The notes below the pieces were generated by a model. The model ran no database searches, was not told the DNA's origin, and saw only the letters and a list, made by a program, of their open reading frames with translations. The translations under genes and the position numbers were made by a program. Below, in pieces: positions 23,045-33,766 of a stretch of DNA of 64,000 nucleotides. The DNA is taken from contig NC_064622.1 of assembly GCF_023898315.1 (NCBI RefSeq), positions 174,426,178 through 174,490,177 of the forward strand. Reading direction: 5' to 3'. Positions within the stretch are counted from its first letter, which is position 1. The number at the start of each line of letters is the position of its first letter. Source of the stretch: Schistocerca nitens (lineage: Eukaryota; Arthropoda; Insecta; Orthoptera; Acrididae).

Positions 23045-23301
23045 TTCAGGCCACAAGTGGCCCATCGGGACCAACCGACGACCGTGTGATCCTCAGTTGA
23101 GGATGCGGATAGGCGTGTGGTCAGCACACCGCTCTCGCGGAGCCGCTACTACTCGGTTGAGTAGCTCCTCAATTGGCATCACGAGGCTGAGTGCACCCCG
23201 AAAAATAGCAACAGCGCACGGCGGCTGGATGGACACCCATCCAAGTGCCGACCACGCCCGACAGCGCTTAACTTCGGTGATCTGACGGGAACCGGTGTAT
23301 C

Positions 23302-23788
23302 TGTTGTGAATTGGCAGGAGCCACTTCACGGGGTTTGGAGGAAGCCGAAAGACACGCGTTTAAGCTCACGCAGGCTGGCGTGAGGTCTGGAACAGGTAAA
23401 GTAATTATACTATCAAGAAAAGTACGTAGCTGCTGGAATACTTAACTTTAATCCATAATTGGTTAACATCGGTCTGACTGTACATGCATCCCAAGATAAA
23501 TAACAAATGATAATGGCGCCTTGCTAGGTCGTAGCAAATGACGTAGCTGAAGGCTATGCTAACTATCGTCTCGGCAAATGAGAGCGTAATTTGTCAGTGA
23601 ACCATCGCTAGCAAAGTCGGCTGTACAACTGGGGGGAGTGCTAGGAAGTCTCTCTAGACCTGCCGTGTGGCGGCGCTCGGTCTGCAATCACTGACAGTGG
23701 CGACACGCGGGTCCGACGTATACTAGCGGACCGCGGCCGATTTATAGGCTACCACCTAGCAAGTGTGGTGTCTGGCGGTGATACCACA
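23302..23788 (-). repeat. 3' LTR of the Gypsy element
   Basis: Starts TGTTGTGAATTGGCAG and ends GGTGATACCACA in plus orientation. Just inside it, minus-strand purines (GCGGGGGTGGAA, plus-strand 23789-23800) form the polypurine tract that primes plus-strand DNA synthesis. Confidence 0.92.
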
Positions 23789-26700
23789 TTCCACCCCCGC
23801 AAATCGGCAAACGGTTGTGTTATAAGCCTTCCGCCCGCCGTAGGGAGGACCCCATGTTGACGTATGCGACGAGGTGGGGAGCCTAACAACAGGCGAGGCT
23901 GTGCCACCCGCACCCTGCCATTCGGTCCGAGGGGAGCTAGGAAACGCCTGAGAACCTAGTCCAGGGTGCACGCCAACATGCGGTGTATGCGCCCTTAGAG
24001 AGACAGGAGGGGCCGAAGGGTCGACCTCCATCGGGCTGGGACACCTGACGGGCGAAGACGTCCTATGGTCTGGAGCGGGCAAGAGTTCCATGGCGGAGGA
24101 CAACTGGTCACGTGAAGCGATCGGCGGCGCGTGACCCAGGGAGGCGCCCGGCGGCTGCAGCGAAGCGTCCACTGCGGGCGGCGCCGGCGGGAGAACAGGC
24201 GGCGGCGGCGGCGGCGGCGGCGGCGCGTCGCAATGGGGCAAAATGGAAGGCACCGTTGGTAACACCTGGGGCTGAGGCGAGCCAGTAGATGGGTCCCCAG
24301 GGCGCTGACCGGACGGCACCGTCGCTGAAAGCAGACAGGGAGCGGCAGAACCCGTGCGACGACAGAGGCGCAGCTGATTGAGATGCCGACGCACCTCACC
24401 AGAGGCCCCCAAAACCAGATACATAGCGCGGCCGAGGCAGCGATGAATGCGCCCTGCGAGCCAACGCCGTGAACCTCGATAGTATACAATGTCGCCTGGA
24501 ACAAAAGCAGGCGTCTGCCGCTGCACAGGAACCTGATGCGGCGGAAGTAGCAAAGACATCAAGGTTCGATGAGGACGACCGTGGAGCAACTCAGCCGGTG
24601 AGCGACCATCTCGGGGCTGAGAGCGATACGAGGACAAAAAGAGCAATAACGCGTCCTCCCGAGAATGAGACTCTTTCAACTTCAACATCTGTGACTTGAA
24701 AGTCCTGACCAAACGTTCAGCGGCACCGTTTGACTGCGGCGAAAACGGCGCGGACGTCAGATGTTGAATACCATTGGCCTTGCAGAATGACTGAAATTCT
24801 GCGGACATGAATTGTGGGCCATTGTCGGAAACAATAGTCTGTGGAAGACCTTCAATGTAAAATATAGCAGATAACGCTTGGATGGTGGCAGATGACGTCG
24901 TGGAAGACATCCGGACAACAAAAGGAAAATTACTGAATGAATCTATCACAACCAACCATCGAGCATTCCAGAATGGACCAGCAAAATCGATGTGTAAGCG
25001 TTGCCAAAGGGTAGTGGCTTTCGGCCATGCAAAGAATTTCCGCGGTGGTGCGGATTGTTGTTCGGCACACGCCATGCAAGAAGAGCACATATTCGTAATC
25101 GCAGCATCGATTCCGAACCAAGTACGGTGCTGACGAGCAAGTTGTTTCGTTCGCACTATACCCCAATGTCCTTGGTGGAGAAGCCGTAAGACAGAGGACT
25201 GTAACGAACGTGGGACCACGACCCTGGACTGATCATTATCAGAACGCAACAGCAAAACACCACGTCATACAAAAAGTCTCTCCTTGTGAGCAAAAAATCG
25301 GCGAACCAACGGATCCTCGATCCGTGACTTTGACAAGGGCCATTGCGTAGCAACAAAACGCAGAACGGTAGCAAGGGCAGGGTCGGCAGCTGTGGCTGTA
25401 GCTACATGACGAAAATCAATCGGAAACGATTCGACCACGTCATCGGTTTCCGAATCAATGACCATGCAAGCAAGTTCGGAGGAATCGAATGCTCTATCCT
25501 CAGCAACAGGCAAACGGGACAACGCATCGGCGTTTCCGTGCTTAGCAGTGGACCGATACAAGATATCGTAGCGGTACTGCGAAAGGAAAATAGACCAGCG
25601 AATGAATTTCTGCGCTGTACGTGGAGGTACAGGCTTGTTCGGATGAAAAAGCGACGTCAAGGGTTTGTGGTCTGTGATGATGGTAAAGTGACGACCATAC
25701 AAGAAATCATGAAACTTTGTAACACCAAATACGAGGGGCAATGCTTATTTCTCGATCTGTAAATAATTTCTTTGCGCAGACGAGAGCAATTTGGACGCAA
25801 AGGCATTAGGGCGATCGTGCGATCCATCTTTGTGCGCAAGCACAGCACCAATCCAGAAATCCGATGCATCCACCATCAACAAAAGGGGCTTCTGGGGATC
25901 GAATGGCGTAAGGCAAGCATTGGAAAGCAACGCCGATTTCAACTGGCGAAAGGCGCGTTCGCATTCCGTCGTCCAGACGAACGGAACACCTTTACGGCGT
26001 AAGCGATGAAGCGGAGCTGAAATGGAAGAGGCGTGGCGCACATATTTATGGTAGTAATTGATTTTTCCCAGCACACTCTGTAGCTGCTTCAAATTCTGCG
26101 GCGAAGGCAAGTCTTGTATGGCACGGAGGTGCTCTGGACTGGGATGTATGCCTTGGGCATTGAGTACATGGCCCAGATAGGGTAAGTCACGAGCAAAAAA
26201 GACACATTTGTCCTTCCGCAAGCGAAGAGCATTTTGTCGCTAGACCTGAAATAATGTTCTGAAATTGGCTAAATGTTCTTCTTCTGTCTTTCTGGAGATC
26301 ACAACATCGTCCAGATAGTTTGCTGCAGTAGGGACCGACGCACAAACAGTTTGTAGATATTGCTGAAACAATGCAGGGGCGGATGCACACCAGAATGACA
26401 GTCGTTTGAATCGGTACAAACCAAGATGCGTGTTAACCACCAAAACGGGCTGAGATTCTTCGTCCACCGGTATTTGCAAGTACGCATCTGTTAGGTCCAA
26501 CTTCGAAAAATATTTACCCGGGCACAGTTTGTCAAAAAGATCTTCCGGGCGGGGTAAAGGAAAAGTTGCAATCACTAGTTGTGGATTCACTGTTGCCTTG
26601 AAGTCCACACAAAGTCTCAATTTTCCGGAAGGTTTTTGCAAAATTACTAAGGGTGATGCCCAGAGAGAAGCCTGCACACGTTCAATCACACCTTGTGATT

Positions 26701-27443
26701 CCAAATCGTGTAATGTTTTTGCGACTTCATCACGCAATGCGTGGGTAACATTGCGTGCTCTGAAAAATTTCGGTTCCGCGTTTACTTTCAGTTCCAAATG
26801 TGCTTCATAGTTCTTAGCGCAACCGAGGCCTGGTGCAAAAATGTCAGCAAATTCTTCACATAGACGAGAAACACTGGCTGAAGGCACAGTCTGGTTCACT
26901 GATAGGACCTGATTTACTATAGCCAAGTTAAACAACTGAAATAAATCTAAACCAAACAAGTTCACTGCAGAAGAATAACGAAGGACGTAAAATGACACAA
27001 GTTTTGTTTGTCCCTTGTATGTTGCAAGAAGGTTGCACTGTCCTAACACAGGGAGCCCGTGACCTGAATATGTAGTTGCGGCACGCAACAGAGGTGTGCC
27101 CAGCTGTTTGTACGTGTCTTGATTGATCAGTTCAAATGGTTCAAATGGCTCTGAGCACTATGGGACTCAACTGCTGAGGTCATTAGTCCCCTAGAACTTA
27201 GAACTAGTTAAACCTAACTAACCTAAGGACATCACACACATCCATGCCCGAGGCAGGATTCGAACCTGCGACCGTAGCGGTCTCGCGGTTCCAGACTGCA
27301 GCACTAGAACCGCGCGGCCACTTCGGCCGGCGATTGATCAGTGAAACTGCAGCTCCGGTATCAAGCTGGAATGCTATCACTTTGCCGTGTATGTTCAAGT
27401 CCACAAAAAGTTTATTGTCCTGCTAACGACAAGAGCGAATGTC
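23756..27443 (-). pseudogene. Gypsy pol pseudogene: protease, reverse transcriptase, RNase H, integrase
   Basis: All parts downstream of a SINE lie in one minus-strand frame, broken by only three stop codons (at about 26237-26239, 25742-25744 and 25262-25264). The protease keeps its catalytic LDTGAAVSLI motif (about 27360-27330). The reverse transcriptase has LDLTDAYLQIP and the catalytic YLDDVV. RNase H begins in the LLLMVDASDFWIGAVLA part. The integrase shows an H-x3-H...C-x2-C zinc-binding region (HQGHWG to CSSCMAC), then catalytic IDFAG, IVSDNGPQF and GAAERLVR. The C-terminal tail is proline-rich with a run of nine Pro (near 24210). SINE copy 4 (27131-27331) sits just after the protease active site and shifts the frame by 211 bp including its duplication. 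Repairing no base, this cannot make a polyprotein. Confidence 0.9.
27121..27341 (-). repeat. tRNA-derived SINE (family A), copy 4, inside the Gypsy protease
   Basis: SINE at 27131-27331 with B-box GGTTCGAATCC; perfect 10-bp target duplication GATTGATCAG at 27121-27130 and 27332-27341. It separates the protease motif AAVSLIN from its continuation. Being inside the LTR element, it is the youngest layer of that nest (5S-SINE, then Gypsy, then this SINE). Confidence 0.95.
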
Positions 27444-28607
27444 TCATGCAACGTGAACTGACACTGGTACAGAATCACTTGCGACATGACGGGATTTCCA
27501 GCGATGTCGACGCACACTTTTTGTGGGATGAACACAGTCACTGTTAGAGAGAGTGGCACTGGGCGGAGTGGAATGAACTACATGAATATCCATGGGCGAA
27601 GGTTCACGACCCTGAGTATTCTTGGTTCGATTCCGATTCCGGCGCGAAGCAAAGGGCCTGGAATGGTTTTGAGCGTCCGTTCTGAGCTTTTTCTGGCAAA
27701 CACTTTGAACATGGCCTTTTTTGTCACAGAAAAAGGAAATAGCCTGGCGTGACGGGCAATTCTCACGCGAATGTCTAGTAGCACACCGCGGGCATGATTT
27801 TAGTACTGCATTTGCTTGCTGGCGCGGCAGCTGCGCGGACGGGCGCGAGGGCTGTTTACTGTTCCGTGCAGCTTGCCCGGTGGGCCGGTTAACGTGACAC
27901 ACGGGTGACGAAGTTGCGAATGATTCCTGAGCAAAGTCAAGTGTGTCCTGCTGATCCAATATGTCCATCACTTGTTGGAGGGAGGGAATGACCAGTTTCA
28001 AAATTTGCTTCTGTATACGAACATCAGAAACGTTCTGTGCAATTTCATCACGTACCATAGTATCTGAATAAGGGAGTCCACATTGACACTCAAAATCACA
28101 ATCCCTAGTAAGGCCTTGCAAGGTTGCAACCCACTCCCGATTAGTCTGACCGGCTGTACGTTTTGTACGAAAGAACGTATACCGTTTGGCAACTACATTG
28201 ACTGATTCTTTGAAATATGCATCTAATGCAGACAAAATTTCGTCGTAGGACAGAGTTGCTACGTCGCGTCGGGGAAATAACTTCACTATCACACGGTACG
28301 TCTGGACACCTACGGTGGAAAGGAGAAAAGGCTGCCGCTCATTACCTTGAATTCTGTAGGCAGCGAGATGGAATCCAAATTGGCGTGACCTCTCCGTCCA
28401 GCGTTCCAGTGCCGCATAAAAAGGACGAAAAGGCGGTGCAACTGCATGTTGTGGCTGCGGGAGTGGTGGAGCGGCGGCGGCCGCATCGTTTTGCATTGCA
28501 TGTTGACCCTAGACGAGCTGTCCAAGGGCATCCAGTAAAGCCTGCGTCTGCTGATTCTGTAAGCGATAAAATTCGGACAGTACATCTGGAGATGGTGGCG
28601 AAGCCAT
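27444..28607 (-). pseudogene. Gypsy gag pseudogene (capsid and zinc knuckle)
   Basis: The natural start is probably ATG at 28607, giving an N-terminal helix with FYRLQNQQTQALLDAL. An in-frame TAG at 28511-28509 interrupts it after 32 codons, and a second ATG (28496) opens a 350-codon frame. That frame has the capsid-like region and two zinc-knuckle motifs. The first is intact (CPRCATRHSRENC, C-x2-C-x3-H-x4-C). The second (SFFCDKKGHVQSVC) has lost its first Cys. The frame then ends with TGA at 27444 just before protease; a further TAG follows, all in the same frame, so gag and pol were probably one continuous frame originally. Confidence 0.88.
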
Positions 28608-28657
28608 GACCAGTAAATCAGGGTATCAATACGAACGCAAAATTCTCGTCGCCATAG
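28608..28657 (-). promoter_or_regulatory. Leader with putative primer-binding site
   Basis: Just inside the 5' LTR the minus strand reads TATGGCGACGAGAATTTT. TGGCGAC... directly after the LTR end is the usual form of a tRNA primer-binding site (complement of a 3' CCA end). I do not identify the tRNA. Confidence 0.5.
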
Positions 28658-29143
28658 GTTGTGAATTGGCAGGAGCCAATTCACGGGGTTTGGAGGAAGC
28701 CGAAAGGCACGTGTTTAAGCTCACGCAGGCTGGCGTGAGGTCTGGAACAGGTAAAGTAATTATACTATCAAGAAAAGTACGTAGCTGCTGGAATACTTAA
28801 CTTTAATCCATAATTGGTGAACATCGGTCTGACTGTACATGCATCCCAAGATAAATAACAAATGATAATGGCGCCTTGCTAGGGCGTAGCAAATGACGTA
28901 GCTGAAGGCTATGCTAACTATCGTCTCGGCAACTGAGAGCGTAATTTGTCAGTGAACCATCGCTAGCAAAGTCGGCTGTACAACTGTGGGGAGTGCTAGG
29001 AAGTCTCTCTAGACCTGCCGTGTGGCGGCGCTCGGTCTGCAATCACTGACAGTGGCGACACGCGGGTCCGACGTATACTAGCGGACCGCGGCCGATTTAA
29101 AGGCTACCGCCTAGCAAGTGAGGTGTCTGGCGGTGACACGACA
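28658..29143 (-). repeat. 5' LTR of the Gypsy element
   Basis: Near-copy of the 3' LTR. About thirteen differences are visible in about 486 bp, for example AAATGAGAG versus AACTGAGAG and GATACCACA versus GACACGACA at the outer end. The inner first base is changed (GG instead of TG). Confidence 0.92.
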
Positions 29144-29295
29144 GTATCCACTGTGGAAAGGCTGTTGGCTCTGGATTTCCTTTTCAGTAGACTGACACGA
29201 TTGTTTTTAATAATAGTGTCTCATGCTGGATTCAAAGAGAAGTAAATTACTACAACATGCAAAAGAACGAAAACAGATTTTTAGACATTATGGAC

Positions 29296-30830
29296 TGTTT
29301 TGCCTCTGTTTTTTTGTTGTGGTCATCAGTCCTGAGACTGGTTTGGTGCAGCTCTCCATGCTACTCTATTGTGTGCTAGCTTCTGCATCTCCCAGTACTT
29401 ACTGCAACCTACATCTTTCTGAATCTGTTTAGTGTATTCATCTCTTGGTGTCCCTCTACGATTCTTACCCTCCACGCTGCCCACCAATGCTAAATTTGTG
29501 ATAACTTGATGCCTCAGAACATGTCCTACCAATCGATCCCTTCTTCTGGTCAAGTTGTGCCACAAACTCTTCTTCTCCCCAGTCCTGTTCAGTACCTCCT
29601 CATTAGTTATGTGATCTACCCATCTGATCTTCAGCATCTTCTGTAACACCACATTTCGAAAGCTTCTATTCTCTTCTTGTCCAAACTATTTCTCGTCCAT
29701 GTTTCACTTCCATACATGCCTGCATTCCATACAAATAGTTTCAGAAACGACTTCCTGACACTTAAATCTATACTCGGTGTTAACAAATTTCTTTTCTTGA
29801 GAAACGCTTTCATTGTCATTGCCAGTCTACATTTTATATCCTCTCTACTTCGACCATCATCTGTTATTTTGCTCCCCAAATAGCAAAACTCCTTTACTAC
29901 TTTAAGTGTCTCATTTCCTAATCTGATTCCCTCAGCACCGCCCGACTTAATTCGACTACATTCCATTATCCTCGTTTTGCTTTTGTTGATGTTCATCTTA
30001 TATCATCCTTTCAAGACACTATCCATTCCGTTCAACTGCTATTCCAAGTCCTTTGCTGCCTCTGACAGTTTTACAATGTCGTCGGCGAACCTCAAAGTTT
30101 TTATTTCTTCTGCATGGATTTTAATGCATACTCCGAATTTTTCTTTTGTTTCCTTCACTGCTTGCTCAATATACAGATTGAATAACATCGGGGATAGGCT
30201 ACAACTCTGTCTCACTCCCTTAAGAACCAGTTGTCCTTTAATGCCCCTCGACTCTTATAACTGCCATCTGGTTTCTGTACAAATTGTAAATAGCCTTTCG
30301 CTCCCTGTATTCTACCCCTACCACCTTCAGAACTTGAAAGAAGGAATTGCAGTCAGCATTGTCAAAAGCTTTCTGTATGTCTACAAATGCTAGAAAAGCA
30401 GGTTTGCCTTTCCTTAATCTTCCTTCTAAGATAAGTCGTAAGGTCAGTATTGCCTCGCGTGTTGCAACATTTCTACGGAATACCAACTGATCTAGGTCGG
30501 CTTCTACCAGTTTTTCCATTCGTTTGTAAAGAGATCGTGTTAGTAATTTGCAGCCGTGATTTATTAAACCGATAGTTCTGTAATTTTCACACCTGTCAAC
30601 ACCTGATTTCTTTGGGGTTGGAATTATTATATTCTTCTGTAAGTCTGAGGGTATTTCGCCTGTCTCATACATCTTGCTCACCAGATAGAAGTGTTTTGAC
30701 AGGGTTGGCTCTCCCAAGGCTATCAGTAGTCTGATGGAATGTTGTCTACTCCCGGGGCCTTGTTTCGACTTAGATCTTTCAGTGCTCTGTCAAATTCCTT
30801 ACCGTTTGGTAAAATGAAGTTATTTACAGC
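29296..30830 (-). mobile_element. RTE-like LINE, 5'-truncated, reverse transcriptase pseudogene
   Basis: The minus strand encodes, in order: an ALKDLSRNKAPGVDNIP segment (about 30790-30740), NIIIPTPKKSG, then FVDIQKAFDNADC (first catalytic region). Next come LRFADDIV with intact catalytic Asp residues (about 30090), KSKTRIMECSRIKSG and FCYLGSKITDDGRS. Last are YGSETWTRN, IRWVDHITNEEV and an end at WRAAPNQS. The 3' end carries GATGACCACAACAAAAAAAC near 29296, typical for this group. At least one stop (after KDLE) and several frameshifts break the ORF; the endonuclease domain is missing. It inserted by reverse transcription and is dead. RTE is the best fit; I cannot exclude a neighbouring clade. 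Confidence 0.82.
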
Positions 30831-31119
30831 GTACACGCGTCTCGTACTGTATTGGTACATTTATACTGCTTTTATGATGATGTTTGACCGAATTGGCTAC
30901 ACCTGTATAGGCACATTCCGAAATAAAACTGGTGTGAACATTTGTATGTTTATCAACATCCAACTAGAACATGACACAGTTCATATTAGTTACTCCCCAA
31001 AGAGGATTTTCCCTGTATTGAATATTTTACTTCTCCGACAAGAGGTCCCTTATCGCTTTCCTAATCACATTCGGTGATGCGGTAGTTTATACCAAGTATT
31101 TTGTAGAAAGTCACGGGGA

Positions 31120-31560
31120 GGAGTGTCGCCTACTGCGCTACCCGGAACGCACTGTAGCCGGGAGGCCGGGGAGTCCCCCGCGCCAGGGGGCGGTCGCTGC
31201 GGCTGTCAGGGCCGCCACCTGCCGACAGATTGTCGCCCGACAAGCATTTGTCGCGCCGGCATAAAGCCGGGAGGAGGAGCGCCGCAGAACGGCCCCGGGG
31301 ATGGATGGACTGCGCCGCGGCGTTGGCACATGGCGGCCCTGCTCGCTCGTTTGTCTCGACAAATTCAGCGGGCGGGACCGGCCGGGGCGGGCAGCAGCCA
31401 GCAGTTAGGCTGCGTTACGACCCTGCAGCCGGGGCCCGCAGGCGCCAGATGGCGGGCCGGCGCCGCCCCCTGCAATTAGCCAGCCTGCGGCCGCGCAGCC
31501 CCTGGAAGAGCGTCGCCGCCCACCTTTGCGGTACCTTGGCTGCCCGCAGCAGCTTTACTT
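31120..31560. other. GC-rich, CpG-dense island
   Basis: About 450 bp of strongly GC-rich, CpG-rich sequence, unlike the AT-rich surroundings. Words such as GGCGGGCCGGCGCCGCCCCC and CGGGAGGCCGGGGAGTCCCC occur. Open frames appear on both strands (for example 31230-31799 plus) because stop codons are rare in such composition; none has a known motif. A gene-associated CpG island, conserved regulatory element or unannotated first exon is possible. The plus-strand frame runs into the adjacent LINE, which argues against a real protein. Confidence 0.6.
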
Positions 31561-31704
31561 GCACCTCGTCAACGGACAATGTCGGCGATTTCTGTATAGA
31601 GTCTTGGTCGGAGGCCGTCGAACTTTTTTGCTTATCAGCCAATATTCAGATTGTATGGCGGCACCTCGGGCCGCATAGGAAACGGGGGAGGGGTGGAGGT
31701 TTTG

Positions 31705-33245
31705 CACGTAGTTCCTTCTCTAGATTGATTCGAAATAGACGACAGAGGGGTAGAGAAACAATTAAAATCGCTCAAAAGAGGAAAGGCCGCTGGACCTGAT
31801 GGGATACAAGTTCGCTTTTACACAAAGTACGCGAAGGAGCTTGCCCCCCTTCTTGCAGCGGTGTACCGTAGGTCTCTAGAAGAGCGTAGCGATCCAAAGG
31901 ATTGGAAAAGGGCACAGGTCATCCCCGTTTTCAAGAAGGGACGTCGAACAGATGTGCAGAACTATAGACCTATATCTCCAACGTCGATCAGTTGTAGAAA
32001 TTTGGAACACGTGTTACGTTCGAGTAAAATGACTTTTCTGGAAACTAGAAATCTACTCTGTAGGAACCAGCATGGGTTTCGAAAAAGACGGTCGTGTGAA
32101 ACCCAGCTCGCGCTATTCGTCCACGAGACTCGGAGGGCCATAGACACGGGTTCCCTGGTAGATGCCGTGTTTCTTGAGTTCCGCAAGGCGTTCGATACAG
32201 TTCCCCACAGGCGTTTAATGAACAAAGTAACAGCATATGGACTATCAGACCAATTGTGTGATTGAATTGAAGAGTTCCTAGATAACATAACGCAGCATCT
32301 CATTCTCAATGGAGCGAAGTCTTCCGAAGTAAGAGTGGTTTCAGCTGTGCCGCAGCGGAGTGTCGTAAGACCGTTGCTATTCACAATATACCTAAATGAC
32401 GTTGTGGATGACATCGGAAGTTCACTGAGGCTTTTTGCGGATACTGCTCTGATATATCGAGAGGTTGTAACAATGGAAAATTGTACTGAAATGCAGGAGG
32501 ATCTGCAGTGAATTGACGCATCGTGCAGGGAATGGCAATTGAATCTCAATGTAGACAAGTGTAATGTGCTGCGAATACATAGAAAGAAAGATCCCAAATC
32601 ATTTAGCTACAATGTAGCAGGTCAGCAACTGGAAGCAGTTAATTTCATAAATTATCTGGGAGTACGCATTAGGAGTGATTGAAAATGGAATGATCATATA
32701 AAGTTGATCGTCGGTAAATCAGATACCTGAGTGAGATTCATTGGAAGAATCCTAAGGAAATGCAATCCGAAAACAAAGGAAGTATGTTACAGTACGCTTG
32801 TTCGCCCACTGCTTGAATACTGCTCAGCAGTGTGGGATCCGTACCAGATAGTGTTGATGGAAGAGATAGAGAAGATCCAACTGAGAGCAGCGCGCTTCGT
32901 TACAGTATCATTTAGTAATCGCGAAAGCATTATGGAGACGATAGATAAACTCCAGTGGAAGACTCTGCAGGAGAGACGCTCAGTAGCTCGGTACGGGCTT
33001 TTGTTGAAGTTTCGACAACATACCTTCACCGAGGAGTCAAGCAATCCCTCTTATGTATATCTCGCGAGGAAACCATGAGGATAAAATCAGAGAGATTAAA
33101 GCCCACACAGAGGCACACCGACAGTCTTTCTTTCCGCGAACAATACGAGACTGGAATAGAAGGGAGAACCGATAGAGGTACTCAAGGTACCCTCCGCCAC
33201 ACAGCGCCAGGTGGCTTGCGGCATATGGATGTAGATGTAAATGTA
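31705..33245 (+). pseudogene. CR1-like LINE reverse transcriptase pseudogene, 5'-truncated
   Basis: One frame with several stops gives nearly the whole reverse transcriptase. It starts with KSLKRGKAAGPDGIQVRFY, followed by VIPVFKKGRRTDVQNYRPIS, CRNQHGFRKRRSCETQLAL and FRKAFDTVPHRRL. Later comes SLRLFADTALIYRE, where the catalytic FADD box is changed to FADT, and REWQLNLNVDKC. It ends in the conserved C-terminal region WDPYQIVLMEEIEKIQLRAA. The 3' end is the family tail GGATGTAGATGTAAATGTA at about 33227-33245. The copy matches the open frame at 62873-64000 closely. Loss of a catalytic Asp plus stops makes it inactive. Confidence 0.88.
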
Positions 33246-33766
33246 AAGTTGCTGCTCAAAGAGAAATTCAGTTTTCACCGAACCACGGTTACTGATAGAA
33301 ACTTACCGTTTACACATTTTGAATCCACATAATACGAGGATTGGCACGTAAATACCGGCAACTATTTATTCACAACCTATACAAAAGAGTTACATGTTTG
33401 CACCTGTTACTGTTCATCAAAGTAGACACCAGCGTTGTGTAAAACCCGTAGCAAGCGTAATATACCGTTAGCAGGACCTGTTCTGTTGAGAGTGCGAGTG
33501 GAGCGGTCTAAAGTTACGGTGATTCTCGTGTACGACTATGATGGTGTTATCCTAACGCCGTCCGGAGTGGTCGAGCGGTCCTAGGCGCTTCAGCATGGAA
33601 CCGCGCGGCCGCTACGGTCGCAGATTCGAATCCTGCCTCGGGCATGGATGTGTGTGATGTCCTTAGGTTAGTTAGGTTTAAGTAGTTCTAAGTTCTACAT
33701 CTACATCTACATGACTACTGTGCAATTCACATTTAAGTGCTTGGCAGAGGGTTCGTCGAACCACAA

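Larger units (their letters stand above)
23297..29148 (-). mobile_element. Gypsy-type LTR retrotransposon, nearly complete, degenerate
   Basis: Element proper at 23302-29143 (about 5.8 kb), flanked by the 5-bp duplication GTATC. The two LTRs are about 486 bp with TG...CA ends and differ at about a dozen positions by my reading, so the insertion is fairly recent. Order on the minus strand: 5' LTR, short leader, gag with zinc knuckle, protease, reverse transcriptase, RNase H, integrase with a proline-rich tail, polypurine tract, 3' LTR. No envelope gene is present. The order protease-RT-RNaseH-integrase is that of Ty3/Gypsy. The coding parts are broken by in-frame stops and one SINE, so it is not autonomous as it stands. 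Confidence 0.93.
23045..29172 (-). repeat. 5S-rRNA-derived SINE, copy 2, split by the Gypsy element
   Basis: The minus-strand head begins at 29172 (GCCAACAGCCTTTCCACAG) and runs to 29144. The rest lies at 23301-23045, beyond the Gypsy element. The joined parts read like 5S rRNA: CCGGTTCCCGTCAGATCACCG and the control region AAGTTAAGCGCTGTCGGGC. The retrotransposon entered between, duplicating GTATC (23297-23301 and 29144-29148). This shows the SINE is older than the LTR element. Confidence 0.85.

Noticed and set aside
23995..24504. 169-codon minus-strand open frame
   Set aside because: It overlaps the integrase tail of the Gypsy pol in another frame and owes its openness and Arg/Pro richness to the GC-rich proline-coding tract.
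24469..26810. Several plus-strand frames of 76-139 codons
   Set aside because: Antisense to Gypsy pol, whose motifs read clearly on the minus strand.
31230..31799. 189-codon plus-strand open frame
   Set aside because: Lies in a CpG-dense island where stops are rare, has no motif and runs into the adjacent LINE relic.
31962..32597. 211-codon minus-strand open frame
   Set aside because: Antisense to the CR1-like reverse transcriptase at 31705-33245; a similar shadow appears antisense to the copy at 63471-63794.
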